Shown: positions 13,106 through 28,300 of the stretch, in pieces
Layout of the letters: every line of letters starts with the position of its first letter
Position numbering within the stretch: position 1 is the stretch's first letter
NCBI GenBank assembly: GCA_003952965.2
Contig: RXIC02000130.1
Span: forward strand, 1 to 64,000
Direction: 5' to 3'
Length of the DNA: 64,000 nt
Origin: Morella rubra
Taxonomy: Eukaryota > Streptophyta > Magnoliopsida > Fagales > Myricaceae
Made by a program: the position numbers and the translations under genes
Notes under the pieces: model-generated
What the model saw: only the letters and a program-made list of their open reading frames with translations
The model's database searches: none
What the model was told of the DNA's origin: nothing

Positions 13106-16092
13106 TGGAATACACCGAAAGCCAATTTCAAAATCTATAGCCTTGAACTAATAAGCACAAAAACTGACATGCACCCACTAATTAAACCACGAAGAAATGC
13201 TTCCCACATGAAAATCTTGGAAAGAAGCGAACAAATGAGAGCAGAGATCAAAAAATACCCACGTAGAATAACTGCAAGTCAAAGAAATCACTTCTCCAGT
13301 GCGAAACCTATACCACAAAAGTGGTTTTGAACAGCATTTGTACTTTAGCTGATTTGAGGAGAGAATATTCTATCGATGCATAAAGATTATTAGGGACCAT
13401 CTGAATTTCATAAGAGAGCACGAAGAGTATATAAAGAGACAGAAGGAACGAGAGCTTGAAGAACCGTGTGTAGTTTGTTCAGAGCAAGTCAGGCTATGCT
13501 AAAGTTGAAACTGCACGATCACGAACAGGGAGAAGAAAAGATCATGAAGAAGTGGAAGACGTCTCTTTATAATCAATGGTATATATTCGAGAGAGGGTGA
13601 TTGGAGGATGAGGAGTTTCTTGTGTTTGACAGTTTGAGTATCGTCTCAGTTTTACAAGTAAATAGAAAAGAGAACGCCGAGGGTTAAGGCATGCATTACC
13701 ACGTGCGCCTCTCTCTCCCATTGAATTTCGGGACTCGAAAGCCCTTCATCAAACCCAAATAGCAAACTCGAACTTAGATGCAAAAACAAACGTTACCAAA
13801 ACTGGACGTTATACACTCCCTAGATATTTGAGAATTGCTTTATAGTAGAATAATTAAAGCTATACCTATCTTTATTGAATTGATAAAACTCTACTTTTGA
13901 ATATTGAGCTATTAAATTTATAGCTATCTTTTATATTATAAACATTTAACTGATATATATATATATTCTGTTTCAATATATGTAAGATCTTTAATTTTTT
14001 TTTACTTTATCATTTCTTGTGATGGATCTTAATTTGTTGTTAAATCGTCACCACTTATTCCAAAGTCAAAGTTCATAAAATAATTTAATTTATGATTTTA
14101 ACGTTAACTATATGGAATATATAAACTTCATTAATTTTCTGCTGTTTAGAAAAAGCTTTCTTGTCTATGAACTGATGTGAATTTTATGACCTAAGACAAG
14201 GATGAGAAGTCGTAGACTCCTGTTAGAGTTGGACGTGACCATTAGCTATAAAGCCCTTGGGTTAAGCAATGATGCCCCTGTCGTTAATTTACAGCCTCAA
14301 ATCGTGATTAAAATAATAATCACTTAATTTGCTATTGGGTATAACAACTCATTTCTGACTTAATTGACAATAGTACCATTGTCTTCTTATGTAAGTGGGG
14401 TAATCAGGCTGGTGCCCCATTTAGGAGCATCTGAGGCTGTGATGGTGTTATACTTTATATAGATGCGTAGATTAAAATATGTCTTTGAACTTCACCTACC
14501 TTACAACATTTGACACAAATTACAAAGGAAGTTCTTGGTAGAACTGTAGTAGAATGAAAATGGTCGCCCTTTTACCTCACTCAATGAGGCGTACTGACTC
14601 CTTATATATATATATATATTATCAGCTGGTCACAGGCTCCTAAAAACTGACAAAATAATGTTGTGCTTCCATCTGTACAGCCCAGATCGTGTGTTATATA
14701 TATGCCATCGTCTCCAACCTCAGGAACTTGGCATTTGAACTGTATTTGGATCATCTAGATCATATGCAGTAAGCTGTGGGCCGTACGTAGCCGATTGTCT
14801 CACTGAATAGGCGGAACTGGTGCTTTGAATGAGATTGATTCATTGTAGTGAAGTAAGAGTACTGACCTTCATGAAGCTGATCTAAACTCTTCTATTAGTT
14901 AACGCAACACCCAATTATGACAAAAGGTTTATAATTTGTGAAAGGAAATAAAAAGATACAAAATTAGGTGTCTGTCTTGACTTGCGAGCCTCTTGACCCT
15001 TTTTCCCGGACATATACATTAAGAAAATATGTGCACACGTGAATCTAATATGCTTTTATGCCTAGTGGGGTACAATATAGAAAACAACCTCACGTGCAGT
15101 GGTAACCCAAATGGTTGTCTCTTAATGCAATTGGTGTCAGGGGAATATGAAGCTAAAACCTTGGATACCATCCTTCTAATTTTAAACTAAGCCCCACCCA
15201 TATGAATAACCCTTTGTTTCTCGACAAAATACAACAACCCAAACTTTATTTAATGGCCTAAAAGATAAAATACCTCTTCATTGTATTAGGGCTCAACTTA
15301 ATATAATCAAAGGGCAGGAGCTTTTTCTTAATAAAATAAAACAAAAATTGCTCAAGAAAGCACCGAATCATACAGCCTTATAGGAGTCCATGAAAAATGT
15401 GCTGGTAAACTAGCTGGTCATTGGAGTCCTGTAATGAGTACACACACAGACCCCCCTTTCTTCACTGGCTTTCTACTGTTTAAGCTATATGTATAATAGT
15501 CGGTTGAAACTTGGAGCTTAATTAAGACTTGCAAGTGGGAATTAAGGTTTTATATATAAATATTCTGTTTGTCTTGTGGAGTGTGTCTAATAAGACTAAA
15601 CCAGCTTATAATGATACTTTACTTATTTTGTACATTATTTAGCTTCACATGATACGTTATTTATTTATGTTTTTTTGGTAGGTTGGGAATGTGAAGTATG
15701 CCGGAGTGAAAAGGAGTTAGATTTATTCGCCCAATTACCAAAAAAAAAAAAAAAAGAAGAATGTTTATTCTATTAGTAATGTCAAGCAAGGTATTCAAGG
15801 GATCAACATACAAAAGATTAATTGTATTAGGAGTTATCTATTCTTATAACTCGTGCCCCATGAGATGAATATTATAGACAAGAGAAAATATCTATCAAGA
15901 GAGAGATTAGGAATTGAAAATTAAATTCGTATATTGCATTCTAGAAAGACAGATTAGAACTCTGTATATCGTTTTAGAGAGAATATAGATTCTGTCAAAA
16001 GATGAAATCTTTTGAATTTGGAACTAAATATTTTAATATTAATAACTGTATATTTAAAATTATCATGAAAATTATAAAAGATTCTAAGAATT
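13106..16092. other. Intergenic region, promoter side of the 711-aa gene
   Basis: The first 600 bases should hold the minus-strand promoter and 5' UTR of the 711-aa gene. The remainder is AT-rich with short (TA)n runs near 13955 and 14605 and no recognisable gene or element. Confidence 0.45.
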
Positions 16093-16248
16093 GGTTGTTC
16101 GGTACCTCTCTAATACAAAAAATTCTACAACTAAACATTATTTTTAACACTACATGAAAATAACTACAACACGCATACCAATAAAGTTAACATCACTAAA
16201 AATTCTCAAAACAAAAAAATTCTTAAAAAATACCACAACCGAACAACC
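16093..16248. mobile_element. MITE with GGTTGTTCGG ends
   Basis: GGTTGTTCGGTACC at the left and ATACCACAACCGAACAACC at the right are near-perfect inverses, enclosing 156 bp of AT-rich, non-coding DNA. The target duplication is not clear, so the superfamily is open. It is clearly a foldback-type element. Confidence 0.6.
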
Positions 16249-16441
16249 TCTTGGTTTTTACCTCTCTCTTTTTCCCCTCTCGGGAAATGCGGAGAATCGG
16301 CTACATCTGCATTCTTGGTCTCACAGGTAGTCTGGCCCGGTACAATGTTGGGCCTCATGTTTAAACTGAACCCTGGTCCCAGAACCGTTCTAGTGTCTTA
16401 AGATAAGTAACATATATGAAAAACCTAGTTTAAACCCTAAC

Positions 16442-17412
16442 TTCACCTAGAGGGGGTGAATAGGTGAAATCTAAAAATTAATAATTCAATAACAATTTTA
16501 AAAATAAGTTATAAAATTGATCGGTCTAGATATATCAATCAATCAACACAATCATCAAAGCAATAAATCAACTTGTAAAGAAATTAAACAAACATACAAG
16601 GAGACAAGAGATTTGATGACGAAGTGGAAAACCTTTGAAAAATCATTCAAAGAAAAAACCACTCCAGGCTAGCAGCCATCCAAAATCCACTTAGAAGAAA
16701 TCCTTACAATAGTGATTCAGACACGGGCAACCCCAGTTGCTTGACTCTGACAACCCTGATGTAATAATCCAAGCACCCCTGCTCAGACCTGCTCCAAGCA
16801 GCAATCACCTCAACCCTTGAGGTTCTTCTTAAGGATCTTCACGAACACCCTTGTTCTTTAACACACCTTCAACACTATGAAGGGAACAAAGTAATACCAA
16901 GGAAGAATAGAGAGAAATTCAATAACTTTAAGCACTAATCTTCTAGGATTTTTCTCTCAAGGAAGGGGGCAGCAAAAACTCTCAAAGGAAGCCTATATAT
17001 CTGGTTCTAGTCGGCCTCTCATGAACCCTAGTAGGGTTTCAAAAATCATTCCACAAGGAAATCTCAAAAATCTAGCAATTTTTGAAATTCGCCGGAAGTC
17101 GCTTGAAGTCGGTCGAGCGCTCGTCGAACACTTGTGTGTCTGTATAAAATCATAGCTGATCGGTCGAGCGTTGTTGCATGCTCGTTGAACGTGATGTCTC
17201 TGTATAGATTATTTCAAGGCCGCTCGAGTGCTTTGTTGAACGCTAGTTGAACGTGACATCTCTGTATAAAACTTTTTAAGGACGCTCGAGCGCTTGTTGA
17301 ACGTGATGAAGACTTTGGTCAGATCATTGACTCTAACACTTGAACAAATGTGTGAACCAAAAATACAACTCGATTAAGACATATTTTGACACGGAATGAT
17401 GCCAAAACAACA
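16442..17412. mobile_element. Probable solo LTR or LTR fragment (retrotransposon fossil)
   Basis: A 971-bp non-coding unit lies between two copies of AAACCCTAAC (16432-16441 and 17413-17422). One end carries CACCTAGAGGGGGTGAATAGG, a sequence often seen at the ends of plant LTRs. A TATA-like CTATATAT occurs near 16992. No internal protein domain is present, which suits a solo LTR. The orientation is uncertain, and the 10-bp flanking repeat is longer than the usual 5-bp LTR target duplication, so the identification is tentative. Confidence 0.45.
17105..17310. repeat. Four-copy tandem repeat with CTCGAGCG motif
   Basis: Units of roughly 55-65 bases repeat about four times. Each holds a variant of GGTCGAGCGCT, then CGTTGAACGTGATG, and the first three end in CTCTGTATAAA or a close variant. 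The array lies inside the probable LTR fossil and is best read as its internal enhancer-like repeat. Confidence 0.6.
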
Positions 17413-17792
17413 AAACCCTAACAATATCTGTTCCCAGAGCTTCCACGTTGTAATTCTTAACATCTTGCAGTCGCAGGTTTAAGGCTGTGGCTATTTGTAT
17501 CACAGTTGAATGGACAAAAGGAAAGAAAAAAAAAAGAAAAGAAAAGTGGAAAACAATGAGGAGAATTGAGGAATTCGGAAACAGAAAAGGTCAACTAAGT
17601 ATGCACAAGAACTACATTTTCAACATATAGCTATCCAAACTATAGCCTCAGCAAGTTCAAACTCGATGCCTGTCTACCTACTGGTGTCAGATGGTCCTGA
17701 ATCCTGCCAACATCAAGACATTCAATGAGAAATCACTCCCATGATTACAACCTCTGCTGGAAAGACATTGGACTCCTGCTAATAGAACTAAA

Positions 17793-20947
<3,155 letters not shown>

Positions 20948-21037
20948 TTTCCCAATCCAGATTTGGAAGTACAGTACTGAATCTCGAAGCAAACCCCCAA
21001 CTTGTGGATCTAATGAATAAGACCAACTCCGCAACAC

Positions 21038-21043
21038 TTTATA
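21038..21043 (-). promoter_or_regulatory. TATA box of the CDPK gene
   Basis: TATAAA on the minus strand, within GATATAAAG, about 91-96 bases above the MGGCF start codon. Confidence 0.45.
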
Positions 21044-24000
21044 TCATTCGACCCAGATCACGTACGAGACTAGTGCAAATAAATGCAGACCCAGAAATTC
21101 TTTTCATTTTGCTCTCGTGTGAAGATGAATCTCGACAGTTATGCTAACAGATTTACGTCAAGAATTAATTTGTTATTTCGATATATATTACGAGAACAGA
21201 GTGTACTGGTTGTTTTCTCTCTCAATCTTTCAGTTAAAGACAATCGGATGTCTTCTTTCTCTGTCATTTCTTTATAAACTTAAGAGATCTGGCTTTTATC
21301 GCCCGTGAAGCTGAATTTTAGTCTTGAGATATTCGGAGATACAGCGTGGCACTTATGACAGAGAGAATTGCGCGGATGATTAGGGGAATCAAAGAAAGCA
21401 TATCTAACCAATAAATGATATTTCGGAAAAGAATAAGACACTGCACCTTGCCTAAATTTTTGGAGCACCCGTAAATCTATATCTTTTAAAATTGCAAGTA
21501 AAATTTAGACAAAAAAAATTAAAGAACAAAAAAAGGATAATTAGTGCATCCAACCTCACCCAATTAGACCTGAAACTAAATTCGTACACCCAGATGGACA
21601 AAAGGACAGAAAACTGCGTCGCATCGCACCCATGTTCTTCATGATTATGGCAAGAGAAAAAACCGCTACTTGAGGAGATTAGAGAGTTCCTGTTTCGAGT
21701 TATCGGACCGACCTCCACCTGTCCCATCAATGACTCAGGCGTTTTGTTTTTTTGTTTTTAAGCCAATGACTCAGGCGTTAGGCAGTGCTTAGTGCTTTAG
21801 CCCCACTAGTGATTGGATGTCACGAAAACAACACCTGCTAGTGCTAATGTTTTTGCTTGCAGATTGACCATCTGGGAAGAAACTCGTGGCCAAATTTCAG
21901 GGAAACTTAATTTAAATATTAAAGAGAAATCTCATAATAATAAAAGTTCTGTTTGATGAAGTAACACCTGTACGTCTTAAAATTCGAACAACGAGTACTT
22001 AAAATATATAATATAGGAGAAAATTATTTGAACAAATAGATAGATACCTTGGCTGCACTAACACAGATCACAGATGATTACTGAAAATATAGTTCATATA
22101 TGGCTAAAAGTTTCGCGATATAACATATTCTATAATCTCGTCAACCACGGATACCAAACAGAGCGAGGGAAAAAAAAATGATCAGTGAGCTCTTGGTATG
22201 TCGGGGAGCCACCTTGTATGATAAAATGATGATTAGAGCTGTCAGAGGAATTGTTTATGGAGGTCAACAATGGTTTCTAACGAAACTTGAAAACAAAAAC
22301 AAAAATATTGTAAACTTTATATGGATAAATATAGACACTATAGAATTCACTTGTTGTCTCTATCTCTTTTCGAATTATACTATATAATTCTGATAGAAAA
22401 TTATAGAGAATTTTGATCCTTATAAATCAAACATGGCAGTTAATAGGAATAGATTTTTTCAACCCAACAAGAAAGAAAGCAAGCCCAGAGCCGGACAGAA
22501 AAGGGGGAGGCTCATCTTAATTTAGACAAAACCTTATCAATTGCATATCACTATTAAGAAAAAAACTGACAATCCTTTTAAATGGGGTCATGTCGAGCAT
22601 GAAAAGATGAGGTCTAAGGGAGAGTTAATCATTTAATTTCTTGACAAAAACGATGTTAGAAAGAATAAGATCTAACCATGAAATGGAAAAACAAGGACCG
22701 CCTTCCTAAAGACCAATGGAAAGAAGATGAGGAAAAGTGAGCCCAGCTTAATAAATAAGGGGCAGAAGGTACATGAACAGGGGGACAACACCCTGGAGAG
22801 AAAAAAAGAAGAAACAAAGATAAAAGGTATGAGGCCATAGCCCATTAAGAGGAGGCCCGGGGGGGGGGGGGGGGGAAGAAGGAGGATAAAAGAGAAAAGG
22901 AAGACAAAATAGGACGGTAAGCAGAATCACAAAGACTCACTATTTTACTCTCTCTCTTTCATAACCAAATCAATAAACTTTATATAGAAAAATGGCAACT
23001 AACTATGATATCGGAGAAATTCCCCTACGAGGAGGATCCCGAGTCTTGGCTTGTTTTCTTTGCTTGTATGAGGAAATAGGAAGAGTTTGAGACTTTCAAC
23101 TCATTCCAAGCACTGGACTTCAGGCCCAGCTCCCTCGGATTCTTGACCCAGTAGACACTGTGATAGGTTGGTTAAAAATGGTTTCATCAACCGCAAATGA
23201 GAGGGATTTGATATTGACATTTATGATGATTTATTTTAGGGTGGGACTAGAAACCTCTGGAATTGAGATCATATCTTCATAAGAGTATATCTTTAAAGTT
23301 TCAAATTCAATGATAGAGATGTTGTCCGATGATGTAAAGTCTTGACATTCATGCCCATGAATATCAATATCAAAGCCCTCTCATCAATGCTTTTTCTACC
23401 ATGTTCGATTTAAAAAAGGAAAAAAAAAGAAAGAAGGTAAAGTCTTGACATTCATGGCCATGCAAAGCCAGAAAGTCCAAAGAAATCGAGGTTTAGAGTG
23501 CACTAACATGCATTCTTTGTGCTACACAAACATGGGCGAAGCCAGAAACTAGTTCTTGAGGGACTTTCATAAGGTCTTATTTTGGAAGGTTAAATGGCAT
23601 AAAATATCAACAAATATGTCAACAAATGGAAAATAATAATAAATAAATAAATTGCAAACTGATCTTTTCCCTGCAGATTTTGGGGGTGGGGAGCCGGACC
23701 CCCTAGTTTCGTCCCTGCATACTAGTGTACTTCTATTATACAGACAGCCTTCTGATATTTGTGTGCATTTGGATAGAACTTTTTTACTTTTCTGAAAAAT
23801 TGAAACTTTTTAGACTTATGTTTTTAGTACCTATAAAAGTGACGAGCCTAGAAATATGTTTGGAAACATGTTAGGAGTGTATTTCAGTTTGTGAAAGTTA
23901 TTTTTTCTTTTTTGTGTAATTTTCTTGCACAAACAAAAGTTTATACTGAGATGGTTTTTTTGTTCAATGGAAAAAACTTATTTTGACGTTTAAAACATGT

Positions 24001-24280
24001 TTAGATATAAAAAAAAATAGTTGAAATAATTGTTTTTCTTTTAAAAAAAAAAAAACAAGTACACAAACGCACCCGTTTTGACGGGTATTGGAAGAGAGAA
24101 ATTTTTTTCTTCTAGGCCGATGGAAAAGGAAATTAGATGTATCGATATGGACCCTTTGGGGAGGTAAAATTGGCCGTGGGCTGGGAATTGACGGGCTGTG
24201 ATCAGAGCGCGGACTGCAAACAAACTAACTAAAAGCTAGGGGAGAGGCTCTCAAGTTCTGAAAGAAAGCATTATTCCTCT
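21044..24280. other. Intergenic region between CDPK and the CRK cluster
   Basis: AT-rich DNA without a recognisable gene. It includes a 17-base G run (22859-22875) and a purine-rich stretch around 22680-22920. From about 23855 rightward the sequence is shared with 52430 onward, so the CRK duplication unit begins here. Confidence 0.5.
22859..22875 (+). repeat. Poly(G) tract of 17 bases
   Basis: An uninterrupted G run within GA-rich DNA. The length is likely unstable, and such runs are prone to sequencing error. Confidence 0.8.
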
Positions 24281-24282
24281 GC

Positions 24283-24390
24283 TCATAAATAAAATGTGTA
24301 GTCTCTTGAGTTTGATCCAGCGAAAACAAACTTTCTGGGCCGAACTCCGAAATTTTTGGGTCCAATTCTTTGTCAAACAGAATGGTGGGT
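24283..24390 (-). pseudogene. Short diverged protein-kinase remnant
   Basis: On the minus strand one frame reads TILFDKELDPKISEFGPESL, close to the subdomain VIb-VII stretch of the CRKs next door ([16 protein letters not shown]). It lies about 260 bases beyond the stop of CRK copy A. The same piece lies beyond copy C near 52825-52897. It is an isolated exon-sized relic of a second kinase, here with EFG instead of DFG. Confidence 0.6.
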
Positions 24391-24646
24391 GTTCAAGGTG
24401 ATGCTGTTGCTTATGGCTCCCTTGAAGGGAAACTACAAAAACTCGCCAAAGCCCACTTGGCTATCAAATGAGCTAGACGATTCCGTCTGCGGGGATATTT
24501 TCTCTCTTCCGCCAGAGGTTATTTTCTGGACTTCTGGACTGGACTGAGTAGCAATAAAATGTTCAGAAATATTAACAAAAAAAAAAAAAAAAATTCCGTC
24601 CGCGGGGAATTCATACAGTTAAGCTTTCGACCAGGGGAATATACTA

Positions 24647-27600
24647 TTACGATGCAGCATCACGGGCCACGAAAGTGTTACATTTCCAAAGATGCCCTCT
24701 TACTTTCAGTTTCCGCAAAGCTCGAACGAGGGTAGACCTCAGTGATGGAGCCCTCTTTGGCTGAAGGTTGGACGGAGTCTCCTCCTTCTGCGACGGACCC
24801 CGCTTTGGCTGGCGCTTGGAAAGAGTTGACTCTGTAACCTCGGTATTATGCCCCCCTCCGGATGACATCTCCGATTCAGTGCTACTGTCCGGTAGAAGTG
24901 TAGCAGGTTGTGAAGGTAACGGAAGATTGACCGACGACCGGCGATTAAGCATGTCATTGACTAAATCCAAGGTTGGGAGGCCAGCTACATTTTTCTGAAC
25001 ACACAGTAACCCAATCTGGATGCATCTCATTATGGTGTCCTGCTGAGTTGTTGAAACAGGTTCCAAACTGGGATCTACAACATTTGAAGGAGCCCTCTCT
25101 GTCCATTTTCTCCATACCTGCAATTAATGATTGGATTGTAAAGACACAAGACCTCAGAGGCCAATCTTTTAGAATGTGTTTTAGTTCGCGTCGTAGCTGC
25201 AGCACAGAAAGGGAAATCAAAACGGGTATAGTATTACGTACATAGCTTAAAAGATCCTCGCCGTTTTCCCCATTTTGGAAGCAACTGTTCCTCTGTGCAC
25301 TCACGATCTCCAACACTAAGATGCCGAATTTATAGACATTTGACTTCTTTGAGAACAAGCGAAGCATTTCATTCTGTGGAACCAGATATCCGCTGCACGT
25401 GACGCCAACAATAAAAGCTCAGTTGCAAGGGTAGCAGAGTTCTCCATACCTAAGGTGAGAAATTTTTTAATCGAAACTTTAATTTTGTCTTTTATGACTC
25501 AAAGTAAACATTAGTTCTGCCTTTCTATCACACTTACTTGGTCCCAGCAACAGTTCTTTCTGTCTCTTCAATTGGATATAACGCAAACAAACTTCCCAAG
25601 CCAAAAGCTGAAATTTTCGGGTTCATTTCCTCGTCTAGAAGAATGGTGCTAGCTTTAAGATCGTGGCTACAAACTTGAAAATTGTTTTGAAGGTAAAGAA
25701 TTCCTTCAGCAACTCCTTTTATGATTTTGTAGCGCATTTCCCAATTGAAATTTGCACGCTGGATGGGTCTACATTCCAAGCAAATATATGGCTCATCAAT
25801 GGAAAATATATTGGTGGGGGGAACCCAAAACACATGAAATCATGTTCTGAAAAGACATGGAAGTGCAGAACATATATATGTTTCGAATAAATCTGAAATG
25901 AAGGAGAAGAGCAGACATATATACCTGCAGAAAGAAAGTGATCAAGGCTTGTATTTGGCACGAATTCATATATTAAAAGCTTTTGCCTGCCTTCATAGCA
26001 GAAGCCTAGGATCCTAACCACATTAGGGTGTTGAAGCTTAGTCACCAACCGGGGTATATCCTCATTCTCAAATTCCGTATTTCTTGGTTCATGATCTCGA
26101 ACCAGCCTTTTTACAGCAATAACTGCACCACCAGGGAGCGTACCCTAAAATAAAGAAGAATAGAATACATTTAATCAACAGACAATCTGCTGATAAACTT
26201 TATTGAAATTATATCCATTTTTTTTCTAGGCAAATGTGCATGGGAGAGAAGGGACCAAGACTCCGGGTAGGGGGATTCGACCCCCGGCCCGGATCAGCAA
26301 CCCTCCCCAAAGGGAGGACATGCCAATTGAGCCAAAGGCTCACTGGCTATTGAAATTATATCCAGTACTTACTTTGTAAACAATACCAAATTCATCTTCT
26401 CCATGCTTGCATGCTTCAGAAAAGTTTTGTGTCGCAACCTTGATTGTGCCAAAGTCGAACCCCAAGAATTGGGGGCGGCCTCGAGTCTCATCCACTGCTT
26501 CGCGAGGAACAAGTCAACACTTAAATGAATCAATTCAGCTTATTATTTCTTAAGAATTATAGGAAAAACAGCTTATAATGTTGGGATACAACAGCAATAT
26601 TGGTCTCTTCAGGACTAATGATGAAAACCTTTTCCAAATACGAAATGACTCGCGTTACTTTTTCTATGTTATGATTTCCCTGTTTGTTTTAGGAAGGTCA
26701 CGTCCTGACAGAACTTGGTGGTTCAATCTTTCCTGATGGGAGCCGAGGGCATGTTCTATATCTGCTAATAAACTTTGGATCGGAAAGTTGCATTCATAAA
26801 CAGTAGCCCTATACTCTGCAATATTGTCTAGATTCTCATTTCCTTCTTCGACAAACGCAAAAGCCTTAAATACTTAGAAAATACCAAAACAAACTTCTAC
26901 TTACTTTGAAGTTTATTGGTTGAGCTCGTCATGTTTACATAGATGCCCATCGCTGCCAGTAGTACCAGAAAAGAAACAGGCACAAATAGAAGGATAAAAA
27001 GCACGAGAGATTTGTTGCGGTTGTACTTCCCTGCAAAAACCATAAATCGGTTCTAATTAGAACATGATCAAGGTTCCTTTTCAGATAATTAGCGTTGCGT
27101 ACTATTATTACCACATAGTTTTTTATATTGTGAGCATAACGTACAGCATGGCCGCATGAGTATACCTTCTGCACTGGCGGCCGGATCGGTCGAAGATATC
27201 TTTAGTACTACCGTATAAGGTGACGGGGTTGACGACTGAGGTGTAGACTCATTGAAGGGATGGACCTCAAACCTGATAGCACAGCTGGGTCTCAAGATTC
27301 GCCCAAGTCCGTTCCCATCACTTCGTGGAAGGCCTTCAGATGCCTCAAGCAAGCAATCGTTGCAATCTTTCTCGGACAAGTCCGGCGTGCACTGCACAAG
27401 CGTAGATAATGCTTTAAAGTCTGGCAGGGTGGCATTCTTTGCTGCAAACTTACGAGCAGAACCTCCCGCTGCAGCTTGGCTCCTTAGGGTTTCCAGCGAG
27501 GTCCTAACAACATCATGGAACGTATCCGTGTAATTCGCCGATACGCTATTCACGCCCCCCTTAGGAAAGCCAGGACTTGTTTCCATGATGCCAAAAATGG

Positions 27601-27970
27601 AGCGATTTGAGTAGCGTAACATACACTCGTCGTACCATCCGATCGCCTCCTTCTGATCAGGACAGCGCTGTCTGAGAAGAGACGCAGCGTTACGGAGGCA
27701 ATCGCTGCAAATACCCGGGTCAACATCTCCTCTACAAAGTCCCATGGCGTGGACTTGGCTATACTTTTGGCCATAAGAAGAATTGTAGAACCCATTGTCA
27801 ATATAGGAACTGGAAGAAAGGGATAAGAGGAAGTGATTGAGATTTTCCTCATAGGTACTGTTAGCAGTGTAGTTGCCCTTGTCGTATGCACAGAAAAGGT
27901 ACAGGAAGTCTGGTTGAGCAACGGATGCCCAAACTGCATAAAGGAAGACAAGTAATGTTGGATAAACCAT
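24647..27970 (-). CDS. CRK copy A: cysteine-rich receptor-like pseudokinase, one frameshift
   Basis: Seven exons: 27166-27970, 26905-27030, 26373-26497, 25925-26144, 25538-25768, 25242-25392 and 24647-25117. Exon 1 gives a signal peptide and two Gnk2/DUF26 domains with C-x8-C-x2-C ([26 protein letters not shown]). Exon 2 gives the transmembrane helix ([20 protein letters not shown]). Exons 3-7 give the kinase. AVIAVKRL keeps the ATP lysine. The catalytic loop reads [11 protein letters not shown] and the DFG site reads ISAFG, so the HRD arginine, metal-binding Asn and Asp are all replaced. APE is VPQ. Compared with B and C, one base is missing at the start of exon 5 (about 25767), which shifts the frame into an early stop. 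This could be a real mutation or an assembly slip. A 60-residue basic tail ([13 protein letters not shown]...) follows the kinase. Otherwise it would be about 709 residues at the plasma membrane. Confidence 0.85.
26218..26347 (-). mobile_element. tRNA-derived SINE in a CRK-A kinase intron
   Basis: On the minus strand TGGCTCAATTGG matches a pol III A box and GGGTCGAATCC a B box, and the element ends in an A run (T run on plus). A perfect 17-bp target duplication, TATTGAAATTATATCCA, flanks it (26201-26217 and 26348-26364). The SINE is 130 bp and sits between kinase exons 3 and 4. Confidence 0.88.
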
Positions 27971-28010
27971 GAAAACTGCTACACGGTTTCGACGCTCTGA
28001 GAGTTGCAGT

Positions 28011-28017
28011 TTATATA
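28011..28017 (-). promoter_or_regulatory. TATA box of CRK copy A
   Basis: TATATAA on the minus strand, 41-47 bases above the ATG at 27970, which implies a very short leader. A LINE fragment begins only about 75 bases further upstream. Confidence 0.5.
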
Positions 28018-28092
28018 GAAGGGGGGGGAGGGTGTCAATAAACTTGAGGAAGCCTCTGGGAAGTTTGGTCGAGGAATTGACTTACGCGGATC

Positions 28093-28300
28093 GGCAATTC
28101 ATTTGGAGGCCGCGGGAAGGCAATTACCTTGCGCATTCTCTTGCTCGTTGGGCTTAGGTCTTGATTCTCACATGGATCTTTTGGTTGAAGATATTCCTCT
28201 TCAAATGGATCTTTTAGTTGATGTTATGGACAATCATAACTCTGCTATTCAGTTGTGGGTTAATGGTACGTAGGTTTTATGTTACTTAGGAAAAAAAAAA
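28093..28300 (+). mobile_element. 5'-truncated LINE (RNase H C-terminus) upstream of CRK-A
   Basis: The frame reads QFIWRPREGNYLAHSLARWA followed by a stop, the end of a plant LINE RNase H domain, then a 3' UTR and an A run (28291-28300). Target duplications GACTTACGCGGATC (28079-28092) and GACTTAAGCGGATC (28301-28314) differ by one base. The 208-bp insert lies about 120 bases above the CRK-A start, transcribed away from that gene. Confidence 0.85.

Noticed and set aside
17105-17310. Possible CRISPR-like array
   Set aside because: The repeats are imperfect, adjacent and without distinct spacers, in a plant LTR-like context.
22980-23160. Gag-like reading (PYEEDPESWLVFF) near a GA-rich stretch
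   Set aside because: Too short and isolated to assign to a retroelement. No ends or other domains were seen.
24739-25245. Overlapping frames on both strands at the CRK-A tail
   Set aside because: They are shadows of CRK exon 7 and its intron, and the same shadows recur over copy C.
26218-26347. Possible tRNA gene on the minus strand
   Set aside because: A and B boxes are present, but there is a 17-bp target duplication, an A tail and no closed acceptor stem, so it is a SINE.
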